DNA of 64,000 nucleotides from Fulvivirga sediminis. Its GTDB lineage: Bacteria > Bacteroidota > Bacteroidia > Cytophagales > Cyclobacteriaceae. This document shows positions 31,912 to 41,400 of the stretch, one piece after another. Location of the stretch: positions 558,001 to 622,000 of the forward strand of contig NZ_JAESIY010000001.1 in NCBI RefSeq assembly GCF_016757215.1, in the 5' to 3' direction. The notes below the pieces were generated by a model that was not told the DNA's origin, searched no databases, and was given only the letters and a program-made list of their open reading frames with translations. Each line of letters opens with the position of its first letter. The stretch's first letter is position 1. The position numbers were made by a program, and so were the translations under genes.

Positions 31912-34029
31912 ATGGCAAGAGATCTTAGATTAACAAGAAACATAGGTATCGCTGCACACATCGATGCTGGTAAGACTACAACTACAGAACGTATTCTGTA
32001 TTATACTGGAGTAAGCCACAAAATTGGTGAGGTGCATGACGGTGCAGCTACTATGGACTGGATGGAGCAGGAGCAGGAAAGAGGTATTACTATTACTTCT
32101 GCTGCAACTACTGTATTTTGGCCTTATAACGGAGAGCAGTATCACATTAACATTATAGATACTCCAGGACACGTTGACTTTACAGTGGAGGTAAACAGAT
32201 CACTAAGGGTTTTAGATGGTCTTGTATTCCTTTTTAGTGCTGTTGATGGTGTTGAGCCTCAATCAGAGACAAACTGGAGATTAGCTGATAACTACAAGGT
32301 TGCTAGAATCGGATTCGTAAATAAAATGGATCGAGATGGAGCAGACTTCTTAAATGTATGTAAGCAAGTGAAGGAGATGTTAGGAACTAAAGCAGTTCCT
32401 TTACAGTTGCCTATCGGAGCTGAGGCTACATTTAAAGGTGTGGTAGACCTAGTTGAAATGAAAGCTATGGTTTGGAATGAAGAAGACCTTGGTATGACAT
32501 TTAGTGAGGTTGAAATTCCTGCCGACATGAAAGAAGACGTAGATAGCTACAGAGAGCACCTGTTAGAGGCAGTGGCTGAATACGATGAAACTTTGATGGA
32601 AAAGTATTTTGAAGATCCTGAATCTATTACTAGAGACGAGGTTATTGCAGCTTTAAGAAAGGCTACAATTGATTTAGCTTTCGTTCCAATGTTGTGCGGA
32701 TCTGCTTTCAAAAACAAGGGTGTTCAAACAATGCTTAACTATGTGATGGAATTATTACCTTCTCCATTAGATAGAGATAACATTGTAGGTACTAATCCTG
32801 ATACTGAAGAAAAGGTTTCTAGAAAGCCTTCAGTTGATGCACCTTTTAGTGCTCTTGCATTTAAGATCGCTACCGATCCATTTGTAGGTAGACTTTGTTT
32901 TGTTCGTTCTTACTCTGGAATGTTGGATTCAGGCTCTTATGTGTTTAACACTAGAACTAATAAGAAGGAACGTATTTCTCGTATTTTCCAAATGCATGCT
33001 AACAAGCAGAATCAGATTGATAAGTTACATGCTGGCGATATAGCCGCAGTTGTAGGATTTAAAGATATAAAAACAGGAGATACTCTTTGTGACGAAGGTA
33101 ACAAGATCGTACTTGAGTCTATGGTATTCCCTGAGCCTGTAATTGGTTATGCTATTGAGCCTAAGACACAAGCTGATGTGGATAAGATGGGTATGGCTAT
33201 TGCGAAGTTGGTAGAGGAAGATCCTACGCTACAAGTGAACACAGATGAAGAGACAGGTCAGACCATTCTTAGAGGAATGGGTGAGCTTCACCTCGATATC
33301 ATCATGGATCGTTTAAGAAGAGAATTTAAAGTAGAGGTTAACCAAGGTGCTCCACAGGTGGCGTACAAGGAAGATATCACTACTTTAGTTGATCATAAGG
33401 AAGTATATAAGAAGCAGTCAGGTGGTAAAGGTAAGTTTGCGGATATCGTATTTAAACTGAGCCCTGCAGAGCCTGATGAGGATGGGAACATCAAGCCTGG
33501 TTTACAGTTTGTAAACAGCATTACTGGTGGTGTTATTCCTAAGGAATTTATTCCTGCCATACAAAAAGGATTTGATCAAGCAATGGTGAATGGACCTTTG
33601 GCTGGATATCCAATCGAAGCAATGAAAGTTGAGTTGTACCATGGTAGCTTCCATGATGTGGATTCAGATGCATTATCATTCGAATTGGCAGCTAGATTAG
33701 GTTTCAAAGCAGCAGCTAAAAAGGCCGGACCGCAATTGTTAGAGCCGGTAATGAAAGTTGAAGTAGTAACTCCTGAAGAGTATATGGGATCAGTTACTGG
33801 AGACCTTAACAAGAGAAGAGGTATGATGAGAGGAATGGATACTAAAGGTAATTCTCAGGTTATTAAAGCTACAGTGCCGTTATCTGAATTATTTGGATAT
33901 GTGACTGACTTAAGAACGATTACTTCTGGTAGAGCTACTGCATCACTAACCTTCTCACATTATGACCCAGTTCCTAAGAACTTGGCAGAAAAGGTGATTG
34001 AAGATGTAAAAGGAGCGGCTGTTAATTAA
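31912..34029 (+). CDS. fusA: elongation factor G
   Basis: The translocation GTPase, 705 residues. G1 AHIDAGKT (about 15-22), switch [14 protein letters not shown]-type text, G3 DTPGHVDFT (about 83), G4 NKMD (about 137), domain [17 protein letters not shown], and domain [19 protein letters not shown] are all present. The length is normal for canonical EF-G. It lies between rpsG and rpsJ in the str operon, 7 bases before rpsJ. Confidence 0.99.
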   Translation: MARDLRLTRNIGIAAHIDAGKTTTTERILYYTGVSHKIGEVHDGAATMDWMEQEQERGITITSAATTVFWPYNGEQYHINIIDTPGHVDFTVEVNRSLRVLDGLVFLFSAVDGVEPQSETNWRLADNYKVARIGFVNKMDRDGADFLNVCKQVKEMLGTKAVPLQLPIGAEATFKGVVDLVEMKAMVWNEEDLGMTFSEVEIPADMKEDVDSYREHLLEAVAEYDETLMEKYFEDPESITRDEVIAALRKATIDLAFVPMLCGSAFKNKGVQTMLNYVMELLPSPLDRDNIVGTNPDTEEKVSRKPSVDAPFSALAFKIATDPFVGRLCFVRSYSGMLDSGSYVFNTRTNKKERISRIFQMHANKQNQIDKLHAGDIAAVVGFKDIKTGDTLCDEGNKIVLESMVFPEPVIGYAIEPKTQADVDKMGMAIAKLVEEDPTLQVNTDEETGQTILRGMGELHLDIIMDRLRREFKVEVNQGAPQVAYKEDITTLVDHKEVYKKQSGGKGKFADIVFKLSPAEPDEDGNIKPGLQFVNSITGGVIPKEFIPAIQKGFDQAMVNGPLAGYPIEAMKVELYHGSFHDVDSDALSFELAARLGFKAAAKKAGPQLLEPVMKVEVVTPEEYMGSVTGDLNKRRGMMRGMDTKGNSQVIKATVPLSELFGYVTDLRTITSGRATASLTFSHYDPVPKNLAEKVIEDVKGAAVN

Positions 34030-34036
34030 TAAAGTT

Positions 34037-34342
34037 ATGAATCAAAAAATTAGAATAAAATTAAAGTCTTACGATCATAATTTGGTTGATAAATCTTCTG
34101 AGAAGATCGTAAGAGCGGTAAAGACTACCGGAGCTGTAGTTAGTGGGCCTATTCCGCTTCCTACAATTAAGGAGAAGTTTACTGTGTTGAGATCGCCTCA
34201 CGTTAATAAAAAATCAAGAGAGCAATTTCAATTATGTACTTATAAGAGATTAGTTGATATATACTCTAACAGTACTAAGACTGTAGACGCTTTAATGAAA
34301 CTAGAATTGCCTAGTGGTGTTGATGTTGAGATCAAAGTTTAA
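34037..34342 (+). CDS. rpsJ: 30S ribosomal protein S10
   Basis: A 30S head protein, and NusE when bound with NusB/NusG. The 101 residues include [16 protein letters not shown] and [19 protein letters not shown]. Here it is the last gene of the unit: a terminator follows at once, and rplC, which normally comes next in Bacteroidota, is absent. S10 has thus been separated from the rest of the S10 operon. Confidence 0.98.
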   Translation: MNQKIRIKLKSYDHNLVDKSSEKIVRAVKTTGAVVSGPIPLPTIKEKFTVLRSPHVNKKSREQFQLCTYKRLVDIYSNSTKTVDALMKLELPSGVDVEIKV

Positions 34343-34366
34343 CTGTTTCAATTAAGAAATAAGAAG

Positions 34367-34400
34367 GCCCTGCTTGAGTTAATTAAGCAGGGCTTTTTTT
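34367..34400 (+). terminator. terminator of the str operon after rpsJ
   Basis: A perfect 9-bp stem GCCCTGCTT / AAGCAGGGC (34367-34375, 34385-34393), loop GAGTTAATT, then seven T: a standard rho-independent terminator 24 bases after the rpsJ stop. Confidence 0.92.
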
Positions 34401-34514
34401 ATGATAAAAATCAAGTTCTTTCAAGCCTTTATGGTGTTAGTTTCCGTTTTACTGGACGATGAATTGACGAATATTTAATGTATTTTAGCATGGTTGAACA
34501 CTAAATGAAATAAT

Positions 34515-35486
34515 ATGCCTGATATTTTATATGATGAGGTTCCGTCATTAGATTTAAATGATTTTCGCAATGGAACTGACGCTGAACGAAAACAGTTTGT
34601 AGAGGACTTAGGTAACGCTTACAATAATATAGGGTTTGTAGCAATAAAGGGACATTATCTTACCAATGAAATGTCGGAGACTTTATATGCTAGTATAAAG
34701 AAGTTTTTTGCTCTTCCTGATGAGGTTAAGCAGAAATATGAAATTGAGGGTTTAGCAGGGCAGCGTGGCTACGTTGGAAAGGGAAAAGAGCATGCCAAGG
34801 GAAGAAAGACAGGAGATCTTAAAGAGTTTTTCCATATTGGCCAGGAGGTGAAAGATGGAGATAGCATTAAAGATGAATATCCTGATAATGTTGCTGTCAA
34901 TGAGCAGCCAGAGTTCTTGGAGATTGGCATTGAAGTTTACGAGAAGTTGGAAAGAACTGGTGTGGAGATGCTTAGGGCTATAGCTCTTTATTTAGGGCTT
35001 GAGGAAAATTATTTTGATGATAAAGTAAGAAATGGAAATAGCATTTTGCGACCAATCCATTACTTTCCTATAGAAAAGCCTGATGAGGTGCCGGAAGATG
35101 CTGTTCGAGCTGCGGAACATGGAGATATTAATCTAATTACCTTGCTTATGGGGGCTAGTGCGGATGGTTTACAGGTTTTAAGGAGAGATGGCGTATGGAT
35201 TCCTATCACTGCATTGCCAGAGCAGCTAGTGGTAAATGTTGGTGATATGCTAGAGAGGTTGACAAATAAGAAATTGAAGTCTACGATACATAGAGTGGTT
35301 AATCCTCCTAAAGATCAAATGAAAAGTAGTCGCTTTTCCATTCCGTTTTTCATGCACCCAAGATCAGATATGGATTTGACGTGTTTAGATAATTGTATTG
35401 ATGCTAATCATCCCAAGCAATTTGACGATATCACTGCTGGCGAATTTCTAAATCAACGATTAGCTGAAATAGGCTTAAAGAAGTAA
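34515..35486 (+). CDS. 2OG-Fe(II) oxygenase, isopenicillin N synthase family
   Basis: A 323-residue non-haem iron dioxygenase-like protein. It has a DIOX_N region (about 8-125, with NIGFVAIKGHYL and GQRGYVGKGKEHAKG) and a double-stranded beta-helix core. The core carries the iron triad as HGD (about 201-203) and a distal His (STIHRVVNPP, about 258), plus the co-substrate Arg in RFSIPFF (about 272). The substrate is unknown; antibiotic synthesis is not implied, since no NRPS is nearby. The chromate-type transporter starts 3 bases after the stop, so the two are probably one operon. Confidence 0.88.
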   Translation: MPDILYDEVPSLDLNDFRNGTDAERKQFVEDLGNAYNNIGFVAIKGHYLTNEMSETLYASIKKFFALPDEVKQKYEIEGLAGQRGYVGKGKEHAKGRKTGDLKEFFHIGQEVKDGDSIKDEYPDNVAVNEQPEFLEIGIEVYEKLERTGVEMLRAIALYLGLEENYFDDKVRNGNSILRPIHYFPIEKPDEVPEDAVRAAEHGDINLITLLMGASADGLQVLRRDGVWIPITALPEQLVVNVGDMLERLTNKKLKSTIHRVVNPPKDQMKSSRFSIPFFMHPRSDMDLTCLDNCIDANHPKQFDDITAGEFLNQRLAEIGLKK

Positions 35487-35489
35487 GCG

Positions 35490-36659
35490 TTGTTCAAGCG
35501 AGTTAGATATTTCATATTCCTACGTGATGTGCTAGTGTTGGCTGTGAGTGCTTTTGGAGGACCGCAGGCGCATATTGCCATTATGTTTGACCTTATGGTT
35601 AAGAAGAGGGGATATCTTACTGAGGAGGATTTAATAGAGCTGAATGCCTTATGTCAGATTCTCCCAGGTCCAACGTCCACCCAAACGGTTACTGCCATAG
35701 GTTTTAAGATAGGTGGACCTAACTTGGCTTACTTAACATTACTCGTATGGATAATACCTGCAGTGACTATCATGACGGTTGCAGGTATTACCATATCTCA
35801 GTTAGAATCTACTGAATTCACCCGTTTTATTCAGCCAATGGCTGTAGGATTTGTGGCTTATGCAGGGCTAAAGATATCTCGCAAGGTCGTTAAAACAAAG
35901 ACCTCTGCTGTTTTATGGCTATTGGCCTTAATAGCTTCATTGACTTTTGGTTCTGGTTCTCCATTTGCATTTCCTGCAATGTTAATTATTGGAGGTGCTT
36001 TTACTGCTTTGAAATATAAAGCACAACCCATAGAAGAAAAAGAAGGCATAAAAATTCGTTGGGCTAATTTTATTCTTTGGGCCGGTTTTTTTGTTTTTAT
36101 AGCGGTATTAGGACACTTTACAAGATATAGACCTATTCTTCTTTTAGAGAACTTTTATCGTAATGGGAGCTTGATCTTTGGAGGTGGACAAGTGCTCATT
36201 CCTTTTCTTTACGGTGAGTTTGTTGAATTTAAGCATTACTTGACCTCACAGGAATTTTTATCCGGTTATGCTTTAGTTCAGTCAGTTCCAGGGCCTGTGT
36301 TTTCTTTTTGTTCCTATATAGGAGCATTGTCTATGAAGAACTATGGGATTGGTGGACAAATATTAGGTGCTATCTCTGCTTCAGTAGGGATTTTTTTGCC
36401 GGGCACTTTTCTTATTTTCTTCGTAATTCGTTTTTGGGAGAGTTTGAAGAGGTATCGTATGGTTAAGGCTTCTTTGGAAGGAATAAATGCTGCGAGTGCA
36501 GGTATGGTGGTATCGGCTGCTTTTTTGATGTTTCTGCCGTTAGAGGTGAATATACTTAATATATCAGTAACTGTTTGTACCTTCTCTTTACTAACCTTTA
36601 CTAAGGTTCCCCCTCCCGTGATTATTCTGTCGGGCCTTTTAATTGGTTTTGTCTTTTAG
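35490..36659 (+). CDS. chromate transporter family protein (ChrA-like)
   Basis: A 389-residue inner-membrane protein with two homologous CHR domains (about 1-185 and 195-389), the long-chain bidomain form. The first repeat shows SAFGGPQAHIAIMFD and CQILPGPTSTQTVTAIG; the second shows IFGGGQVLIPFL and LVQSVPGPVFSF. The paired GG(P/Q) and PGP motifs are family hallmarks. It may export chromate or another anion; the true substrate is open. The TTG start at 35490, three bases after the oxygenase stop, is the only option that keeps the N-terminal conserved region. Confidence 0.88.
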   Translation: MFKRVRYFIFLRDVLVLAVSAFGGPQAHIAIMFDLMVKKRGYLTEEDLIELNALCQILPGPTSTQTVTAIGFKIGGPNLAYLTLLVWIIPAVTIMTVAGITISQLESTEFTRFIQPMAVGFVAYAGLKISRKVVKTKTSAVLWLLALIASLTFGSGSPFAFPAMLIIGGAFTALKYKAQPIEEKEGIKIRWANFILWAGFFVFIAVLGHFTRYRPILLLENFYRNGSLIFGGGQVLIPFLYGEFVEFKHYLTSQEFLSGYALVQSVPGPVFSFCSYIGALSMKNYGIGGQILGAISASVGIFLPGTFLIFFVIRFWESLKRYRMVKASLEGINAASAGMVVSAAFLMFLPLEVNILNISVTVCTFSLLTFTKVPPPVIILSGLLIGFVF

Positions 36660-36849
36660 AACGCTTAGCCCTCTTTTAAAAATAAAGTTATTTGTGGAGT
36701 CTTGCAGGCTGTACATATAAGTGTGGTATTTTATTCGAATAAGGTTGATAGTGAAGTAGAGGTTATATGGTCTTTCTTTTTACTTTTGCTAGAGAATGAT
36801 TAGCCATTGATTTATTGATAGAATTAGCTTAGAAATTGAGCATAAAAAA

Positions 36850-36869
36850 AGCCCGATTGTTATCGGGCT
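36850..36869 (-). terminator. terminator of tonB (minus strand)
   Basis: A perfect 8-bp stem AGCCCGAT / ATCGGGCT with loop of four. Reading the minus strand, a run of seven T follows. It lies 9 bases after the tonB stop and ends the minus-strand gene group. Confidence 0.88.
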
Positions 36870-36878
36870 CTTTATGTC

Positions 36879-37553
36879 TTAACCTAACTTAAATGTAATA
36901 GGTAATATAATTCTTTGCTTTACAGGCTTTCCTCTTTGCTTTGGAGGACTCCACTTTGGTGCACTTTTGATCACTCTTACAGCTTCTTCGTCACAACCAG
37001 CGCCTATACCTTTTACAGCTTGAACATCGGTTAAAGTACCATCGGTGTCCACTACGAACTGAACGAATACTTTTCCTTCTATACCCATTCTTCTAGCTTG
37101 AGCAGGGTATTTTAGTTTGTCAGCAACGAACTTGTAGAAGGCAGGATATCCACCTGGTGGTTGCGCTGGATCTTCCACTATTTGGAAGATTTCTTCGGCA
37201 ACTTCTTCTTCAGGAGCTTCTTCAACGATGATTTCTTCAATTACTTCTTCTTCAGTAATTTCAACATCAAGGTCTACTTCAATTTCCTCTTCGATTTCTT
37301 CTTCATCGGGCACCTCTATAATTTCAGGTTGCTGAACTTTTGGAGGTGGTGGCGGTGGCTGTTCTGTTGGTGGTATTTCCAACAAGTCTTCAAAATCATC
37401 TTGAACTTGAGCCGTTTCTACTTGCCCACCTTCGTCATAGTTTTTGAATTCAAAAGCAAAAACTACAAGACACATGGCCAGCAGTAGACCTATCTGGAAG
37501 AAAAGCCCAGATTTTCTTCTCAAGTCGGCTTTTTTAGTCTTTTTGGCTTCCAT
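36879..37553 (-). CDS. tonB: energy transducer TonB
   Basis: Couples the proton-motive force to outer-membrane TonB-dependent receptors. The 224 residues have a cytoplasmic basic N-terminus, a membrane helix (about 15-33), a short Pro run (PPTEQPPPPPPKVQQP, about 57-72), an unusually long acidic Glu/Val-rich spacer (about 75-125), and the TonB C-terminal domain (about 135-224: YPAQARRMGIEGKVFVQFVV, KGIGAGCDEEAVRVI, WSPPKQRGKPVKQRIILPI). ExbB/ExbD are not in the window. It has its own promoter and a terminator. Confidence 0.95.
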   Translation of the reverse strand: MEAKKTKKADLRRKSGLFFQIGLLLAMCLVVFAFEFKNYDEGGQVETAQVQDDFEDLLEIPPTEQPPPPPPKVQQPEIIEVPDEEEIEEEIEVDLDVEITEEEVIEEIIVEEAPEEEVAEEIFQIVEDPAQPPGGYPAFYKFVADKLKYPAQARRMGIEGKVFVQFVVDTDGTLTDVQAVKGIGAGCDEEAVRVIKSAPKWSPPKQRGKPVKQRIILPITFKLG

Positions 37554-37605
37554 TATTAGTTTTATCTACTCTTTTTCGTGTTAAAAATTTAATGAGTGTA
37601 TTACT

Positions 37606-37613
37606 CAAATATA
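37606..37613 (-). promoter_or_regulatory. possible -7 box of the tonB promoter
   Basis: On the minus strand TATATTTG fits the TAnnTTTG consensus exactly, 52 bases before the tonB ATG. No good TTTG was found at the expected -33 distance, so this is only a half match. Confidence 0.5.
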
Positions 37614-37635
37614 CAAAATAAAATTTATTAATAAC

Positions 37636-38001
37636 TTATGTTCTAAGCTTATTCATTAGGTAGAACAAAGATAATCCCAAAATAGCTCCAATAATATTAG
37701 CTATTGCATCCATTGCTTCCATAGATCTACCAGGAATAACACTTTGAATAAGTTCTATTGTGAATCCATAAAAAGCAGAAAATAATACCCCTATTATTAC
37801 GGCCTTATTGACTTTGGCATTATATCTTGGATGCCTGTAAATTCCATTTATGGAAAGAAAGGATAATACAAAGAATATAAAGGCATGCCCTAGTTTGTCA
37901 TAATCAAAAAGGCCTACATCTGGAACAGATTCACCTGGAGTAAGTGTAAGTACTAGAATCAGGAGTGACCATAGAAATGCTCCAATGAGGTATATATTCA
38001 C
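37636..38001 (-). CDS. VanZ-like membrane protein
   Basis: A 121-residue protein with four predicted membrane helices. It has the VanZ-like pattern GLFDYDKLGHAFIFFVLSFL (Asp-Lys-x-x-H), GFTIELIQSVIPGRSMEAMD (Glu-x-x-Q) and a final NIIGAILGLSLF helix. Function is not established; it is not evidence of teicoplanin resistance. The start is GTG at 38001, preceded by a purine-rich GGAGGA lying in the end of gcvH, 3 bases after that gene's stop. It is a regular neighbour of gcvH and sprA in Bacteroidota. Confidence 0.88.
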   Translation of the reverse strand: MNIYLIGAFLWSLLILVLTLTPGESVPDVGLFDYDKLGHAFIFFVLSFLSINGIYRHPRYNAKVNKAVIIGVLFSAFYGFTIELIQSVIPGRSMEAMDAIANIIGAILGLSLFYLMNKLRT

Positions 38002-38004
38002 TTC

Positions 38005-38382
38005 TTATCCTCCTATAACTTCTTTGTATTCGTCTGCAGATAATAATTCTGAACTATCTGCGTCAGTTATTTTTATTTTGATTAACCAACCCTTTTCGTA
38101 AGGATCTTCATTTACTAATTCAGGAGCTGATTCTAGTTCTGAATTTACTTCTTCTACGGTACCACTAACTGGCATAAAGAGATCTGATACAGTTTTGACA
38201 GCTTCTACAGTACCAAAAACTTCACCTTTTTCTACTTCTTCTCCTTCAGTTTCAATTTCCACATAAACAATATCTCCCAACTCGCCTTGTGCAAAATCAG
38301 TGATACCCACAGTAGCAGTATTGCCTTCGATTTTCACCCACTCGTGGTCTTTTGTGTACTTTAATGATTCAGGTATGTTCAT
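38005..38382 (-). CDS. gcvH: glycine cleavage system H protein
   Basis: The lipoyl carrier of the glycine cleavage complex. It is 125 residues from the ATG at 38382; a TTG nine codons upstream would add residues outside the family's normal start. Hallmarks: [29 protein letters not shown], and the lipoylation motif [12 protein letters not shown] with the modified Lys near residue 64. The P, T and L proteins are not here. It lies between sprA and vanZ, where a moonlighting or merely syntenic link is unclear. Confidence 0.95.
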   Translation of the reverse strand: MNIPESLKYTKDHEWVKIEGNTATVGITDFAQGELGDIVYVEIETEGEEVEKGEVFGTVEAVKTVSDLFMPVSGTVEEVNSELESAPELVNEDPYEKGWLIKIKITDADSSELLSADEYKEVIGG

Positions 38383-38440
38383 AAGTTGCTTTATTAAGTT
38401 AAGATCCAAAAATACATCCTTATTTTGTAATGCTAAAATT

Positions 38441-41400
38441 TTACTGAGCTAAACTAAAACGTAATTGAAAGCCTGCTCGGGTAGTTGTTCTTCTGAACGT
38501 ACTGGAAATTTTAGGCTCATTAATGCTTCTTTCAAAATAAAATTGAATGTTTAACTTTTCATTAAGGACGTAACTAACATTTGGTCTCAGTTGAAAGTTT
38601 AGGTTACCATCTGTAACTGTATTTACTTCATCTATTTTCCGTTGTATTGTTTCTGTATCTCTTACGGTTACATTCAGTCTGAATGTAAGATCATTTTTTA
38701 AAGAGATAACTCTGCCTTGTGATTTAAATGGAAGTTTAAAATTGGCTTTGGTAAATCCTACTTCTAGTACCACATCATTGCTTTTCATTTCCGTTACCTG
38801 AGCATTGGTTAGTTGTAAAGCCACATCTCTTGCTACTTTATATTCAGCCCTTACTGAAAGCCTGCTTTTTGTTCTAACATTTATACCTATTAAAGGAGCA
38901 AATTGTTCTCGGATCACTACTTGGTTTATGAAATACATGGCATTGAATTCACCGTTGATTTGCCGAGCAAATTGTGTGCGGTTATATGATTCAATGTCAT
39001 TGTTTAGGTCAATCCCATCATTATAGGAAACTTCACTGCTGTAGTTAGATACGGTGTAGTCCGACTGGTAGCCATGGGTGATAGAGATTGATTGAAATAT
39101 TTTAGATAATGCCTTAATCTTTCCTAGGCCGGCATAATCTATTCTCCAATTTGGTAACGGTGTTTTGGGGAATGGGCTCAAACTGGTGCTGCTAGGGCTT
39201 CTGCCTGAATATGCGGCAATAAAAGCAGGAATAAGTACATCTTGAGAATTAGTATCGTACCTCACCCCAGTTTCTTTTTCAAACTCATCTAAAATTTCAA
39301 ATCTATATTTCTCAAAGTCTTGAAACACAGGTGAGTTATTTCGGCTATCATCTTTTTTAAATGCAGTGGCAATACTTAAGAAGGAAACGGAATAAGCTCC
39401 GCTTCTAGTTTGACCAATGCTTTCATACATGGTAGAGTCAGCATTCATATGAAATATTTCCTGGTATGAGGCACTTTTTGTTTTCTGGATGTTAAGTTGA
39501 ATTTTTAGATCTTTAAAAGGTTCTACATTTGCCTTGATATTATAATCTACGGTTTTAGTTTGAGTGAAGGGCGCGGTGAGTTCATTGTTTTTTGTAATGA
39601 GTCCTTGGTTTGCCAGTCGGTACCTGATAGATGGATCTTGCGAACCTAAAATAAAACCCCAGCCGGGCTCATTAAAGCTGCTGTCCATGCCAAATAAAAA
39701 CGGTCGGCCGGTATAGCCAGGAAGTAAGGTGCCTTCTCTCAATGTATAACTTCCATTAATAGATCTTACCGCCATGAGCATCCTTAAGAAACCTTTACCA
39801 AATTTATTTTCAGATTGTTTAGTCTCTGTACTATCCTGTTCTTGGTTTCTTCGTAATGAACTTCTTCTGGTATTTCTGGTAGGACTATTGATTTTTTTAA
39901 GAAAGCCTACTTTATTATATAATTTCACCAGATCAAGTTTTCCTCTTGCAGTATTGTCTCGGCTATTTTGTAAGGTGTTTCCAAAGTTTAGAGCTTGATC
40001 TTTAGGTTCAGTATATAGAGGTCCTGCTTTCCATGAGTAACCAGCCTGATATTGGTAGTCTGTAGCTACCCAGTCAGTTAAAGGGATTTTGTCTATAGGC
40101 AAATGATAATTGGCACTAATACTTTGATCAAAGTTTTTCAAACGTCCCAGATTTTTCAGGTTGGTCATAATTGAATCCTGATACTGATCGGCGGTGATCA
40201 ACTTTCGGGTAGATTCACTGATGCCTCCTCTAGGGTCTGTGTCCGGCTCATCAATAACAGCGGCAGCTCGAGCACTATAATCAAGCGTGAGGTTTTTAGT
40301 AAGATCCCACTGTAAATTATAGCTTCTGTTAAAGTAAAAATATTTCTCAAAGTTAGTCTGAGTAGATACGTTCTCGCTGTTTCTATAAACTGTTTTTTCA
40401 AGTCTACGCTGGAGTTCACCCCTTACGGCAATATTGCTTGGGAGGAAGTTTATATTGAAATCTTTAATGAGCTGAAAGTATGGCTTATCGAGGAATTTAA
40501 CTTTTTGAAAGGGTTCCCAAGGTTTGGATTGCGTACTATAGTTATAGGCTATGGCTGCATTATAGTTTTTGTAAAGCTGTTGCCTTAGGTTAAAATTGTG
40601 CCTTAGCATTTCGCTATAGGCATAGCTAAAAGATAAATTCTCTATATCATAAATCCTCTTTTTAGCTTCTGGGTTAGTTTTTACCTTTCTTACGTTTGTG
40701 AAGTTGATACTTTTTCTAGTAGTTACGTCTGTAACTATGCTTTCATATTCTGCCTTCTCTTCTACACTTTTGTTGAGTAAAGAGGCTTCTAAAGTAATGT
40801 CAGGGTTAGCTGGATCAAATTTTGGCTTAATGGTAGTTTTTTCATAGCTGACGTACATCGGTATTTTTAGGCCTAATTGTTCAGGCAGAAGCTTATCTAC
40901 ATTTACATTTGCAGATACGTCATAGGCGGTAGTTTCTTCTCTGGTCCTTTCTGCAATTTTAGACTGAATGCTGCCAAAGCCGAAAGTAGTATGACGTGCC
41001 GTGGCTGTTATATTTGCAAAGTCAGCGAGCTTGGCGTTTAAAGTGGCATTTGCTGCCCAGCCTTTGGTACGGTCGAAATCGGTTACACGTAGCTCATTAC
41101 CCCAAACGATAACGTCTTTGGTTTGCCCGTTGTCTTTTGGGTTACGTACTCCTATGGTCAGCCAAGTCACAGCACTCATATCAGGGTTACCACGTAGTCT
41201 TATTCTATTATTACCAACTACTCTGGGGCCATCTAGAGGGAATAACTCCCTTTTACTGATACCATTGGCATCCCGATCGGCTTTTAGAGAGTACAGCTGA
41301 TTCATGTCCATATCTATTTCATTAGCCTTTGGCCATATTACTTCAGGGTCGGCAGATGACGGATTTGAAATTTTAAGAGGAACTTCTATCTCATAATAAT

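Noticed and set aside
34515-35486. Antibiotic (isopenicillin) biosynthesis gene
   Set aside because: The family is broad and no NRPS or other beta-lactam genes are nearby.
37161-37487. Phe-rich plus-strand frame opposite tonB
   Set aside because: It is the complement of the Glu-rich acidic spacer codons (GAA/GAG read as TTC/CTC) of a well-supported gene.
37636-38001. Teicoplanin resistance from VanZ similarity
   Set aside because: VanZ-like proteins are widespread membrane proteins of unknown role; no van cluster is present.
38383-38409. TTG start nine codons upstream of gcvH
   Set aside because: H proteins begin near [14 protein letters not shown], and an ATG stands exactly there.
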